From Buddleja alternifolia (lineage: Eukaryota > Streptophyta > Magnoliopsida > Lamiales > Scrophulariaceae), in NCBI GenBank assembly GCA_019426215.1, contig CM033402.1, positions 19,287,104 through 19,351,103 on the forward strand: a DNA stretch of 64,000 nt, read 5' to 3'. Shown here in pieces: positions 42,457-55,521 of this stretch. The notes beneath the pieces were generated by a model that did not search any database, was not told where the DNA came from, and worked only from the letters and a program-made list of their open reading frames with translations. Position numbers and translations under genes: made by a program. The number at the start of each line of letters is the position of its first letter. Positions within the stretch are counted from its first letter, which is position 1.

Positions 42457-44863
42457 CCAAACACAGTAGATGTTTTTATATACACGGATGGCCAAATAAT
42501 TGAAGAGTCAAATTTGGTGAGGTATAGTACTCGTGCAAGAACTAACATGAGATATGTCGTACGATCAAATTTGCTGATTTGTTGAAGAAGTTATATGTGA
42601 GAACAAGTATTGATAAGAGCCAGTTCTCGTTGAAAGTATTTATTAAATATTCATATGAAGATGGGAACGACCAGGTACAGAGCCCAATGGAGATCAAAGA
42701 CGATAAGTCTTTAGTATTTTTCTTGGATCCTGATGTTGGGCAGAACACAGTGCACCTTTATATTGAGAAAGAACCAATTCAATCCCAGGGTCAGTACACA
42801 TCGTTAACGCCAAAACAATTCATGCAGTATCATACGCAATCCACATTACTAGATTTAAATACGCAATCACAATCATATGTGTTGGAAAATCGAGAGTATC
42901 ACAATCTTTTTCCACGTGGTTTGGGGATTTTTCCAATTCAAGATTTGCATCAAGGTAATGTTATTCTTATATTTACATTGTATCCTCATATTTTCTAACA
43001 AATTTCATACTTAGTGTAGATTATTTTTCTTATCTTTATAGAAATTATAAAATAATTTAATTTTTTGTTATTTGCTTTTTTAGGTGGTTCTACATCGGGT
43101 TATTTGCATGGGCGTTTTGAACTGCACAAAATCTCCCTTTGGAAAATCCTGGTTTAGGGAATTTTGAAATTCCTGATATGCACGCAGGTAATTTCATCTT
43201 CTATCAAGTTTCATAATTGTTGTATTCCTTTGATTCGTATTGTTATTTTAATACATTATGTCATTATGTCGTCATATTTATCTTATTCTTAGGTCCGTCT
43301 ACACAAAGTCATCATGGATTTGAGCATCTCAATTTTGGGTCGAGTGATTGTGCAGACGTTGGGAATGTTGATATTGGAATGATGATATGGGAATGACAAT
43401 GATAGTGTTCATTCTCCATGTTCAATCCATGATCATACAGACACCGACATGGGTGAACACGTCAATAATGTACCAATGGATGAGGATGAAAATGATGAGA
43501 CTAATGTACCAGTTAATGAAGATGTCCCTTCCACATGTACCGAAACAAGATTTCATGGAGTGCTCCCATTCTATTCCACCACATACCTAGAAGTAGAAGG
43601 AGATTCATTCGATCAACCAAGTGCAAGTGTGAGAATGAGTAAAATTTATGATTCTACGAAAGGTAATCTTGGTTTAGGCCTGGTTTTTGATAACAAACTT
43701 AGCTTGCAAAGAGCGGTGAAAAACTACCATATGCAGCATGCACGACACGAGTTTAGGGTGACAATTAGTAACACGACAATGTATGTTGTGAAATGCAAAA
43801 ACAAGTGCCCTTTTATATTGAGGGGAAGTTTGAGTAAGAAATATGGTCTTTGGAAAATTACAAGGTATGAAGGGCCACACGATTGTCTCTTCGAGGATGT
43901 GTCCGATAACCACGGTAACTTGGACATAAACATGATTGCACATGAACTTATTGAAGAAGTTCAGAAGGAACCGTCATATAAGATCAAGCTAATTGTACTG
44001 ATGGCGAAGAAAAATTAGGGTTACGATATTACATATGGGAAGGCTTGGTACAGTTTGCGACGTACTAATGAGATTGTATATGGAACTTGGGAGAATTTCG
44101 TTACATGGTTGCCGGGGTTTTTGGGAGCTATCCAAAAGTGGAATCCGGGCACAATTGTTGAATGGCAACAAAAAAGGCCTAATCAAAATTCAAAACTGCT
44201 GAAATTCTGTTTTGGGCGTTCAAGCAATGTATAGATGGATTCCGACATAGTTGCAGAGTCATATGTATTGACGGGACTCATTTGTACACACGCCACAAGG
44301 CTAAGTTGTTGATTGCATCAACTATGGATGGAAATCAGAATCTTTTGCCTCTTGTATTTGCAATTGTTGACAATGAATTGAATGAGTCTTGGTTATGGTT
44401 TCTGAATTTGGTAAGCAAACATTTTGTTCGTAGTGATGAATGTGTTTGCTTTATTTCTGATCGTCACAATGGCTTATTAAATGTTACTCGGTATCTGTCC
44501 GCATTTTCCCCTCCTCTTAGAGCTCATAGATTTTGCTTGCGACATGTGACTTCAAACTTTAACAGTCAATTTAAAAATAAAGTTATGAAGGAACTATGTT
44601 ATGAGGCAGGTATGGCACATTACGTCCAAAAATTTGACAATGCAATGGAAGCTATTGGTAAAAAGAATGTGGCTGCGATCAATTATTTGAAAGGCATCCC
44701 ACAAGAAAAGTGGACACTGGCATATGATGGGGGGATGCGCGAAGGCATTATGACGACGAACATGGGAGAAAGCTTAAATAATGTGTTGAAAGGTACGCGA
44801 CATCTTCCACCACAAGCTATTGTTGAGTGCACATTTTATCGTACTGGTCGAATATTTTGCTAA
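42448..44863 (+). pseudogene. Mutator-like (MULE/MuDR) transposase, broken, multi-exon
   Basis: Begins MSRPNTVDVFIYTDGQI at 42448. A frameshift near 42566 leads to a PB1-like N-terminal region (KKLYVRTSIDKSQFSLKV). AT-rich stretches after 42954 and 43191 look like introns. From 43449 the MuDR DNA-binding domain follows (LGLVFDNKLSLQRAVKNY, CKNKCPFILRGSL, YEGPHDC), then the MULE catalytic domain (LLIASTMDGNQNLLPLVFAI, ESWLWFL, CFISDRHNGLLN, MTTNMGESLNNVLKG). Stops at 44016, 44232 and 44861 and frameshifts interrupt it, and the C-terminal SWIM zinc finger is missing. It encoded a cut-and-paste DNA transposase and cannot now make one. Terminal repeats were not found with confidence. Confidence 0.87.
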
Positions 44864-44889
44864 TCGAGTGCAAATTGCTTTGGGAATAA

Positions 44890-45560
44890 AATAAAATTGA
44901 GTTTTTGAAAATGGGTTTTTATTTAAACTTTGGAAGGACGAAATAAAATTGATATTTTATTGACTTTCGAAATTAAAATAAAATTGAATTTATGAAATTA
45001 TGATTCTTTTATTTAGATTTTGAAAGGACGAAATAAAATTAATCTTTTATTGACTTTCGAAATTAGAATAAAATTGAATTTTTAAACTGGCCTCTCTTTG
45101 AAGAAATGGGTTTCTTCATGTTTTTTTCAAAATATGGATTTTCATTTAAATTTTGAAAGGACGAAATAAAATTATTATTTTATTGACTTTCGATATTGAA
45201 ATGAAATTGAGTTTTTTTTAAAAAAAATTTGGGGCATTTTTGATTAAGTGAAGAAGTGGACTTCTTCGTGGACTTTCAAAAAATATGAGTTTTATTCGAA
45301 TTCCGAGTATGAGATAAAATTGGTATTTTATGGACTTTGCAAATTGAATAAAATAAGTGATTTTTGAAATTGGGATTTTTCTAATTATATGAAAAGGTGG
45401 GATTTTTCATTGTTTTTCAAAATGTGAATTTATTATTTAGTTCTTGGAAAATTAATATGATATTAGTTAATTTCTAGAATAGAATAATATTAGAGTTTTG
45501 AAAGTTAAATTAATTTTCGGATAAATGGAGAATTATGATTCTTCATGGGATTTTCTGAAA
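44890..45560 (+). repeat. AT-rich degenerate tandem repeats, possibly retroelement LTR
   Basis: Repeats of roughly 95-130 bp around AAAGGACGAAATAAAATT, which recurs near 44933, 45027 and 45158, each followed by TTTATTGACTTTCGA. The pattern decays to the right. The composition is like the LTR of a plant Ty3/gypsy chromovirus, but no boundary is visible. Confidence 0.55.
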
Positions 45561-46620
45561 TTTGTTTTTAGAAAATAATTAATTGATCCACTAATTTAAT
45601 TAGATTATCTTTAATTAAAGCCGGTAAATTTATGTTTATGAAAGCATGATGTGAGCATGTATTATGTGATTCTGTGGTGATCCGTGTCGAGCCATAGACT
45701 AGTCGTTTTAATTTGAGGCCTGTGTGCCATGTTTTCATTTTAGGTACATGAGAGGGTGAGGTTTCTTTTTCTGTTGTACTGTTGTAATTTGAAGACGGAG
45801 ATGAAGACATCTTGAAGATGGTGATGGAGACGTTCAAGCTCGAGGATCTGTGAAGACCTTAGTGGAGGGTCCGGGTCCTTAGATTAGATTGGTCGACACC
45901 TTGATGGCTCGGGGTGTTTTTAGGATTGGCTTGACTATGATCACATTTACCGCTTTATGTATAGCATGCTTGTTGTTATTTATCATTAGTATCTTATATA
46001 TGGTATGCTTTGTTGCATGATCACCTAAGAAAGATAAATCGGGGGCCTGGAAGCCCCTTGATTAGGTCCAGCGCCTTCCATCATTAGATGTGAGAGGGAA
46101 TAGCGCGGCTTGTCATCATTGACCATGAGTCGTTGAATGGTGGCAAGTTAAGTGTAGTAATCTCACAACTAGGCCTTCTACTAAGACAGGCGGTCATAAT
46201 AGAAGTGCACACGGATCTCAGTCTACCCAAGGAGTCGACCATGAGTCGTGGGACTGCCTTGGGCACTATTATTGCGTGAGAATTTGATGGGTCGGACTTA
46301 AACGCAGATTAGTGTACGGTTGCATCGTGTTCTCAGGACGTACATGGAATGTGAGGCAAACATCTCGAGAACCACCTGGATGTGGATGGGGTCGTCGTGC
46401 TTGTTCAATGTTACCGCCCATTGACCATGAGTCGTGGAATGAGGTTGGGACATTTGACGCTCGAGCCCACTGAAAATGGTTGCATTTCCCGTCTTTCTAT
46501 CAGTGGGGTTGATGGAAATCGAAAAACAGTGGGAGTAAAGTTAAAATTTCCATAATTTCATGTGGATGTAATCTATGATTGAATGCTATTGTTTTCCCAT
46601 TTTCGTAAAGTAACAGTCAA
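45561..46620. other. retroelement-like non-coding DNA with a thrice-repeated motif
   Basis: GACCATGAGTCGT occurs at 46121, 46237 and 46423, each in a similar local setting (followed by TGAATG, GGGACT or GGAATG). No gene is supported. It leads directly into the Copia gag remnant. Confidence 0.55.
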
Positions 46621-47401
46621 ATGGCTAAAACTCCACTCTCGGTAATCCTTGAAACTAATAAGCTAAATGGCCCAAACTTCCCTAACTGGTACCGCAGCCT
46701 ATTGAGCCTACACACCTGAGGCAAGTGCTCCAAGGGCTGCTCGTGATGCGCATGAGAAATGGCACAAAGACGATATCTATATGCGTTGTCTCATTCTTGC
46801 CTCCATGACTAATGAGTTGCAGAGGCAGTCTGAGACTGTGGAACACGCATTAGAAATCGTTGCTGCACTGGAAGAGCTATATGGTGTTAAAACATGCCGT
46901 GAGAGGTTCGCCATCTCTCGCGAGTTATTCAGAGCTCGCATGACTGAAGGAACATCGGTCACCGACCATGTCTTGAGAATGATTACCTTGGTGAACAAAC
47001 TCAATGACATGGAGGTTCCGATAAATCCTGACTTGGCCATTGATTTAGTACTTCAGTCGCTCTCTCCTGCCTACGATCAGTTCGTAGTGAATTTCAACAT
47101 GAACCAATTGGTTGCCACTCTCCCTGAGTTATTGGACATGTTGCACACTGCTGAGGCAACGGTCAAGAAGGCAAAGCCTGTACTGCTTTCTGACACTTCT
47201 TCATCTCCCGCTATTGGTAACAAGAAAAGCAAGAAGGGAAAGAAGAAGAAGAAGGGCAACGAGCTGCAACTAAAGGACGGTATCAAGAAAGTCAAAGTGA
47301 AAATTGGAAAGTGTTTTAACTACAAGAAAAATGGACACTGGAAAGATCAATGCCCTGAGCCTCCTAATGAGCGCACTAAAGGTACATTTGTTGAAAGTTA
47401 A
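46621..47401 (+). pseudogene. Ty1/copia Gag, truncated and frameshifted
   Basis: Starts MAKTPLSVILETNKLNGPNF followed by NWYRSLL, a typical Copia Gag beginning. A stop and an apparent small deletion at about 46715 remove the usual segment after it. The second frame from about 46716 to 47401 holds the UBN2-type Gag core (LILASMTNELQRQSET, ALEELYGVK, LVLQSLSPAYDQFVVNF), a Lys-rich stretch (KKSKKGKKKKKG) and a zinc knuckle CFNYKKNGHWKDQC. In the knuckle the second Cys is Tyr, which should prevent zinc binding. The pol gene does not follow, so this is a deleted element. Confidence 0.85.
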
Positions 47402-49137
47402 CTCGTTAGTTAACTGTGCTTCTTAAGTGTTATGACACTGTTAAGGTACTCACTTATGCAATGGATTGCAGATGGTGGGAAGAAGAAGCAAGGAACAAAT
47501 AAATGAGGTCGTAGTCCTGAAGATGCTAAGGATGCATTTTTCGCGGCTGAGGTTGAAGGACAAAAAATCATTTATTTGTCGTTTTTAAATTATGAGACAA
47601 TGTTTTTATCATGTTTTTTGATTTAATGTTATGAACCATGTTTTACTCCACCTTGGTTTATGGGTGGAGATTCAAGTTTTTATTACAATACGTTTTACTA
47701 TTTATGGTTCTGCAATTAATTCTTATGCCATGTTATCTTCACAACTTTTCATTCATATCGCACAACAAATGTATACATTGATCTAGTTGCCGAGGTAATA
47801 ACCTAGGCAAGCATATTAATCTATTAGACATAGAATAATTAGTGTAACCTTAAAATGGTCGCATTAGATGTGACATGGAAACCACACACATTATTGATGT
47901 AAAAGGGTATTGCTTGTGTCAGAAAATAGTGGGAGCGATTGGGGATAATAGATCCTCTTGTCTTGAGTTTACGAGTATCTTCGTGTTCATACTTAGAATG
48001 AAAGGGATCGTTTCATAATTTCCTACCTTCAAGATGAAGGAGTTCTTTTATGAAAGAATAAGGATAGTAATGAAAACTAAGAACTCAATAAACATAAACA
48101 CCACTGGTAGTTGAAATGAATAAACTAGTAAACCTATGAACACAAGTTCCATATCCTTCGAGCCGAAAAATGCTGACGGTGGATATGACGAAAGTCAAGA
48201 AATCTTGACAAGTAGTGGAGGCAGGCCTAACAGCATAAGTGCTTCAAAGATCAATATATTGATTGAATCTTTTCTGAACATAAATTCTAAAGGTTAATAG
48301 GTATACTACTGGCTTGTTGGTATCATATGTTGGCAACGTTACATAAGTAACGTACATGTGATCATCATCTCAATTTTCCAAAATGGACTTGGAAAAGGAA
48401 TGGCACCCCAATTGCACAAAGATAGCAATATGTGGGGGCCATTGGATTGCCATAATCCTTTTCAGTCCGAACCCATAGATAATATGTTGACTAAGTTCAA
48501 CATGGAGGAATTAAAAGGTAATTCTTTCTGTAAAGCACAACCGAAAGGTAGATGCAATTCTATGAGTTTAAATTGGTGTTGACTAATGCATCTCATGTAT
48601 ATAGTCGAACCCCTATATGATCCAATGGATTGGATTGGTTTTGTTCATTGAATAACAACATGGGAAAATTGGAACTAGAAGCTCTAGTCTTAAGACATGA
48701 ACTTAAGTGATGATCGAGGATTTGTTTTATGCCAAATGGGAAAGTAAAGGCTGAGGACGTCTCTTGAGAAGAGATAGGGACTAACTCTACCATTTAGGTC
48801 ACGCATATCAAGTACATAAGTACTATGATCATCGATGAGGGTGTAAGCTCTGCCAATCGAATATCAAGTACATAAGTACTATGCTCATCGATGAGGGTGT
48901 AAGCTCTTAAAAAAGAGCAGAAGTCTCACCAACTATCTAGACATACCTAGTGGAAAAGCGAATAATCTGAGAGATTATTTGATCAGAGTCGACGTTCGAG
49001 TGGAACAAGTCAACTCGACAAAAACATGGCAAACCCCTTTCACCAAAACCCTTGAGTAGTAGCTGTGATCAATAGGTCATTTGGACCATGGACCTGTGTC
49101 GGAACAGTAGGATCTTGGGCAAGTGGGATATTGAAAG
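47402..49137 (+). other. remnant interior of the Copia element, pol deleted
   Basis: No integrase or RT motifs. There is a 56-bp tandem duplication at 48805-48907 (unit starting ATATCAAGTACATAAG). The last bases GGGCAAGTGGGATATTGAAAG are a Copia-style polypurine end directly before TGTTATGTGCCC of the LTR. Confidence 0.6.
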
Positions 49138-51263
49138 TGTTATGTGCCCAGCGAGCCATCTGTTGGCTTGAACATTAACACTGTATCAGTCTTATCATTT
49201 AGATTATATCAAACCTATTATGGAATGCTTTTTTATTGTCTTAACTAGTGTTAGTATAGATAAAGATCCCATGGATTACATATGGTTAGGGAAGGCGGTC
49301 AGGGAAAACATATGGAATGCTCTCAAAGACCGTAATCCTAAATATTGTTCCAAGTCATAGAGGCTGTGAGATGTGAGATATCACTGGCCTCGCCAAGACT
49401 TGTTCATGTGTGTAACTCTTCCAAGAGGTCGACGCGTTCCATTGACAATGGCTAGTATAGCTAATACATGCATGAAGATCCATACTTTGGCATGGGATTG
49501 AACGACCCCGCAAGGATTCCTCGTTGGTGCTGTCGAACTTCGAGTCCTTCGGTTTTCGAAGTGTGAGATAATCCTTAGACTTGAGATGTCATTGGAAAGG
49601 GTACTACCCACTCTGCTTTGCTATGGACGTGCACTCCAGGAGAGTCATACGGCGTGTATGTTGGGTATAGTCTGGTAGTTACAGTGGAACAATTGACAGT
49701 TGGAGGGGATTCATCCAAGGTCACAAGTACCTGGTATTTCCTATGCTGTTGAGTGAAACTGAATGATCGAAAAGTCTCTGGCCAGAGCATTGTCTTATAA
49801 GAGAGATTGGTGATCCCTGCTTAGAAGACCGAATTATTAGTTGAACCAACATAGTCACAGTTTCTGAGGCTATTAGGGTTTCGACTGTCGCCAAACCCTA
49901 GGTCTTAGACGGGAAAAAGATGAAGGGATTCGACTCACATAAAGATCGAAATCTGAAGAGGTTTGCATTTTCATCGTCAACATCTAGGAAGTCGTGGCGA
50001 CATTGCTAGACATCGAACCACGACCAATAGGTGCCTTGGGTTAATTGGTGTCCTAGTTGATTATTATGAATAATTGAACTAGCCTATGGAAGGACTTATT
50101 GCTAGCTTGATAATGAGCCTAAGGGGTCACACACAATACTTAGTATAGTACATATTGGCTAGTTAATTCTTTGTGAATTAATGGAGAGATTAATTAATTG
50201 GAATTAATTAATCGGGAAAAAAGAATTAATTAATTAAGTGGTCTTAATTAATAAAAGTCTTATAATTTAATATTAAAATATTAAATTGGGAAAGACTAGT
50301 TAATTAATTAGTGCTCTAATTAATTAATATAAGAGAAAATAAATATATATATATATAGATATATACATGGGTGTGTATATGGGTATTTAGATTTGGTGGA
50401 GGATTTTATCTTGTTCACCAAGTCTATAGATACATATATATATATATATATATATATTTAATATATATATCTTATAATATATTTGGTAGGATCTAATCTA
50501 ATTAATTAGGTAACTAATTGATATGGAAAGATCTTATAAATATATATTACGATAAATATTATAGATATGGAAAGATCTTATTTGATAAGATTTGGTATAT
50601 TTGATATGATATCAAATATATGGAAATATCTAATTAGTTGGAAAGTATCCAATTAATTAAGAAAGATGAATAAGTGTTTAAAAAGAAAGAATTCTATTTA
50701 ATATATATATATATATATGTGTGTGTGTGTAAGTGCCGTGTGTGTGTGTAAGTTACCAATTTTTTGGTGATCTCTATATATATATATATATTAATATAAT
50801 ATTGAATGAATTAATTAATTCACTTATCACAACTAAGAGTGGTGTGATTTTTTTCTCTCCATCTCTTTCACAAAGAACTTTTTCCAACTCATGTGTTGAG
50901 TACGAAGAACACTAAATATATTCCTACCCCTTTTTCTCATAAGCCAAGATTCGATATTCTCATTGCTAGCACTGGTGGAGATAATTGAGGGTACGAGCTA
51001 AGGTTTGGATAAAATTAGAGGCGCAACACTTGGGGTGCTAGGGCAAATCCAATCCGGAGAGGTGTAGCAGGGAGTTGCTTAAAAAGACGTTGCTGTTTTT
51101 TGGTCTTCAAGAGGTAAACACGAGTAAACTAATCTCTAGGATAGTTTTGAATCCGATGGTACTATGTCTACCTAGCCCTAATTTCGGGGATGCGTCTTTA
51201 ATTTTTAAAATTATATGTCTTCCGCTGTGCTCGACGTCCCCGGGGGTTGTACCGATCCCAATA
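49138..51263 (+). repeat. 3' LTR of the Copia element (TGTTATGTGCCCAGC family)
   Basis: About 2.1 kb, from TGTTATGTGCCCAGCG after the polypurine-like end to about GATCCCAATA near 51263 (right end approximate). Much of it aligns with 58560-60387. It carries several (TA)n microsatellites (50342-50356, 50436-50458, 50702-50718, 50777-50791) and a TTCCGCTGTGCTCGACG stretch near its end. A matching 5' LTR upstream of the gag was not found. Confidence 0.75.
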
Positions 51264-51592
51264 GATGAATCATAAGTTTCTTCATGAATTTTCAAATCAT
51301 ACATATTCTAATTTGCTTATTCCTTCTAGATTTTCTTTCAAGTCGTTGAATTTTTTAGATTATCTATAAATTATGATTATATCATTCGACCCAGAAGTTT
51401 ACATCTGTGCCTAATCAAAGAAATTCTGGGTTGTTGTGTACATCATTGCAACCCATGTTTTTAAAATCGGACCGGTGATCGAACCAGATATTTAAACGGT
51501 TCACTGGGTCACTGGTTCGATCGGTTAGACCGGTGTGAAAAAACTGGCTGACTCAACATACAAATTTATATATATATATATATATATATATA

Positions 51593-53432
51593 GGGTCAAG
51601 ATCTAATATAAACCTTCTATTAGATAAGATATAAGACCCAATCTACACCATTGGATCCATTAAATCCAACAGTCCAAAAAGAAAGCCAAAAACAGGCTGG
51701 AAAATTGATTCTAATTGAATCAGGGGCATAATAGTCGAATTTATGTCATTATACAGCATCTACAACCAAAAAAAGGCACATAAATCTCCCTAAAATCTCT
51801 CAAATTGAAACGCACAAAATCTCCCCTACAATCTCTCAACTTGTTGCCAAAATTAACTCAATCAAAATTAATATCCAAACTCTTACGTTAATACTGTAGG
51901 GGTGTTGCTCAATTTCTTGTATAGGCTTGTGGAAGTGAATCTTCAGAAGGTTTGAATTTTGAGAGCTTCGTGATCAGTAGTAATGGAGTTTGGAGGCGGG
52001 TTCTGCAGTAATTGGTGTGTGGGTATGTGAATATTGTTCGCGAAAGTGATGGAGCGAAAATGGTGATAGTGCTGAATAGGGACTACGAATTTTAGTGAGA
52101 TTTTAGGAAGGATGTCCTATATTTAAAGGTGTATATCACATTTTGCTCAAAATTATTTCATTATTGGTTGAGAATGCGAAGACATTTGAGATTATACAGT
52201 ATAAATGTATGCAGTACAGCAAAATATAAGTTGTTATCCACCATTCATGGTGTATAAACACACACTGTATAATGTGTTATAAGATACTGTATAATGTATT
52301 ATAACATACCGTATAGTTGTTTATAAGATACTGTATAATGGTTTGAAATCACTAATTGTATTTCACTAATCACACATTGTATATCACCATTGTATTTACT
52401 ATATAATGATTTATAAGCTACTGTATAATGATTTATAAGTTACTGTATAATCCATTATATAGTAGCTTATAAACCATTAAATAATGGTTTCTAACAGTGA
52501 TTTGAAAATACTGCCTCAATATTTTGATGATGATAATAAAAAACCTCAATGACGACTAACGAAATGGATTATCTATAAAACAGTTCAAGTACAATAGCTA
52601 TGTAAATTAATTACAAATAATTTGAAAAGCATGTCTAATGCCACAAAATTAATTTGATTACAGTAACTTAATCAAAATATCATATACGATCACAAGTTAA
52701 TGCCAACTCTCTGTTCTAATGAAAAAAACTCTAATATGTAGTTTGCAGAAATAGAGCTAAATAAAGAACGTCAAAACCCCCAGCGAAACTGAACTAAAAT
52801 AATGAAAATGTTGGGAAATAAATGTAACTAAATCTTGGAAACTTGGACTAATAATACTGACGTACTCCTTGATTCCATTATTCCTAATTCGTGAAATTAT
52901 CTAATTATCCTTGGCATATATGTACTTGATTAATCAAATAAAGTTTATTATCTATTGTATAATGGATTAATTAGCTATTGTATAATATTTATTAGATATT
53001 GTATGCACTGTATAATGGGTTATATGATACTGTATATTGATTTATATGATACTGTACACTGGGTTATAAGATACTGTATAATGGTTTATAAGATTGAGTT
53101 TGACAATGATGATGAATCGAGCTTGATAATTAATTAAGATTGATGATAAATAATTAATAATTAAAAATGGAAGAGGATTAAAAATTGGAATGAATAATTA
53201 AAAATGGAAGAGGATTCTGTTATTGCGAATAATAAGGGATTCTGTTATGATACTGCATGTTATTTGCATGGGTTTGTTGGACCTATTGACTAAAATACCC
53301 CCATCATCATTAAATTAAATATTAAAACCGAGATAATGGCTTTAATTATGGACCGTGTGATCAAATGATTTAATGGCCCAGATTGGGTCTTATATCTTAC
53401 CTAAAGACTAGTGATGTATTTGATCCATACCC
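51593..53432. mobile_element. nested TIR element with TACTGTATAATG arrays
   Basis: 1840 bp with terminal repeats of about 100 bp. Left starts GGGTCAAGATCTAATATAAA, right in reverse GGGTATGGATCAAATACATC; both then contain GATATAAGACCCAATCT. It lies in a (TA)n tract, so the duplication length cannot be read; Mutator-like is the best guess from the long TIRs. The interior has two arrays of a TACTGTATAATG..TTATAAG motif at 52255-52465 and 52955-53095. No transposase. Short frames only. Confidence 0.75.
52255..52465. repeat. array of ATACTGTATAATG motif
   Basis: Repeats of GATACTGTATAATG separated by TTATAAG-type spacers, roughly 20-25 bp apart, some in reverse orientation (CATTATATAGTAGC near 52452). 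The same motif recurs at 52955-53095. Confidence 0.75.
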
Positions 53433-54105
53433 TATATATATATATATCTATGATACATATAACATGTAATGCTTTCTACACATAAAACACTAAAATAGCA
53501 GAATGGTTCATCTAATTATATTTTCACTTTTTTCTAAACAATGTTAAGTAATAGTTTTTGTCTTCCAATAATATATATGTATATATATATAAAAGGTTTA
53601 AAGAAATATAAAAAATATTATCAAAGGCCTAAAGAAATATAATTATTTTAAAAATCAGTGGAGCAAATCCTAAATTACGTGGTCTTTTGTAGGTGACTTG
53701 TCATTTTCTCTATTCATATTTAAATGTATCTTCTTTTTCCCTCAACTTAGACATGAATTCTTCTACAACTAGTTGGCAATAGACTGTTCATCCTTCACCC
53801 TCCTCACAATCCTCAAGTCCTCTCTGCCATCTCCAAACAAATTAATTCAAACCCAACTTTTTTTTTTTTTCAAAAACCAAAGAAAAGCAAATTAAAGATG
53901 GAGAAAATGAATGTTCCAAATTAAAGCAGAGAGACGGCAAGATCAGCCATGGCCAACATCAGAAAAATATTAATGTTGTACAACCGGCGACCCCAGTTTG
54001 TCCGGGTCACTGGTTTCGAAGTGGGTTTATTGCGACTCGGATCTGGTGCACAACCGGACCAGACTAATCGCCGCTGGTCCGGATTTAAAAACATTGGTTG
54101 CAACC

Positions 54106-55500
54106 ACTTTCACTTTCCCCATAATTTTACTAAGAAAAAATGGAAAAAAATAAAAAAATGACAACATCACCATACCTATTGGAAAAATTATTAAGAACAT
54201 CCATGATGCTAGATCAAAATGTATATGTCACGTGAGGACCATGTGGGGAGGGAATCCGATCCGACGCACGACAAACTAGACAATAGGTTGATATATATTT
54301 GGACTGCACTCGGTCGAGGCAAGTTAACTACGTACCGACTTTGATTGGATCAAGTCTCTTTGTAGCTCTATAGTGAGGTACCTCTCGAAAGATGCCAGAG
54401 TTTTTTTCTAGCAATCTATTATGAGGAGAGCAAACAATCAATTGTCATCAGCTCTTTGTGGTATTTATAGAGATCAAGGTTGGTATGGGCCGAAAGCCTC
54501 ATAAGCGCCTATCCGGTGGTAAATAAAAATAAACAATTATTTGTATTTAGATAATTACTTTCACCCACATATTATGGCCCAATTGATTACTTGGACTCCT
54601 TTGGCCTGGGATGTCCCGTTTGGGCCATCCCAGCTCAATCACAAGTCCTTTTGTAAAATTGCCCATAACACTATATGGCACATCATAATGCCCGGCCGCC
54701 ACTCCTGGGTATGCTGAATAGGATATCCGGGAGTAGAAGTAAATTAATTTAACCATACACTCTGGTTTCAAGCAGTATCTGATATCGCTTTGAGGCTTTA
54801 AAGCTCCTCACCTACTTTCATTGGTATAAAGAAAGGGAAGTGACTTCAAAACGTTTTCCTCATCCACTTTTTACGTATCACTTTTTTAAAATTTTACTCT
54901 CAAAGAAAATCTCTCTCTAGGAGCAATTCTCTCAAGCAATCATGGGGAAAAAATGTCATGAACAAGGTCACTTTAAATTTCTCTTTTGTTCATTATTCTC
55001 ATAGCATGATGGTTGTTTTTCCCTCATTGTAGTGGTAAATCTATTTTCTATGGCCTTTTACGCTTGTCGAATGTTTTCTCAAATGGCACCTATAAGGTAG
55101 GTAGGAGAATATGTCAACTTTTTACTAACCCATTAGGTCGGAGAGTTCCCCCTTTTCTAGAGAAACTTCGGTAGTGAGTAGACATATCGTCCGCCTTGAG
55201 AGCCTCGCGGCTGTCGCGAGGCCTGGGGGCAGTGCCCCGAGGTGTTGCCTCAAGGCGTGTTGCCTTGGGGCTTTTACTCGAGGTTTTTGCCTCCAAGTAA
55301 TTCCTCGCGGTCGTCGTTATTTTGGCTTATTTTCTCCTCTTGATGCTTGGGTTATATGTAGCTTTTATTTATGCCTTTCATGAATTTATCCATGTATTTT
55401 GGCCTATGATTATGTTCATCTAAAATTGATTTTGACCATCTTCATAATTTTTCTTAGGAGTAGGGAGTTTCCCTTTATCTAGGAGTGAGGAGTATCCCGA
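54106..55500. other. non-coding DNA, possible retroelement LTR in part
   Basis: 54226-54770 starts TGTCACGTGAGG and includes TATTTATAGAG near 54461. It could be an LTR on the minus strand, but I found no partner, duplication or primer site. 55140-55320 is GC-richer and low in stops but carries no recognisable protein. Confidence 0.4.
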
Positions 55501-55521
55501 CCATGACGTTTTCTCGCATGT

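Larger units (their letters stand above)
51454..54097. mobile_element. hAT-like element, split by a nested TIR element
   Basis: Terminal repeats: left CATGTTTTTAAAATCGGACC, right in reverse CCAATGTTTTTAAATCCGGACC. The 8-bp duplication TTGCAACC is exact at 51446-51453 and 54098-54105, which points to hAT. The AATGTTTTTAAAACCGGACCGG type of terminus is widespread in eudicots. Without the nested element at 51593-53432 it is about 0.8 kb and non-coding. Confidence 0.8.

Noticed and set aside
51593..53432. Helitron
   Set aside because: It has clear inverted terminal repeats and lacks a CTAGT end with a 3' hairpin and a TC start between A and T.
54226..54770. LTR of another Tat-like element next to the decayed ORF at 55522
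   Set aside because: It starts TGTCACG and has a TATA-like site, but no partner, duplication, primer site or polypurine tract could be shown.
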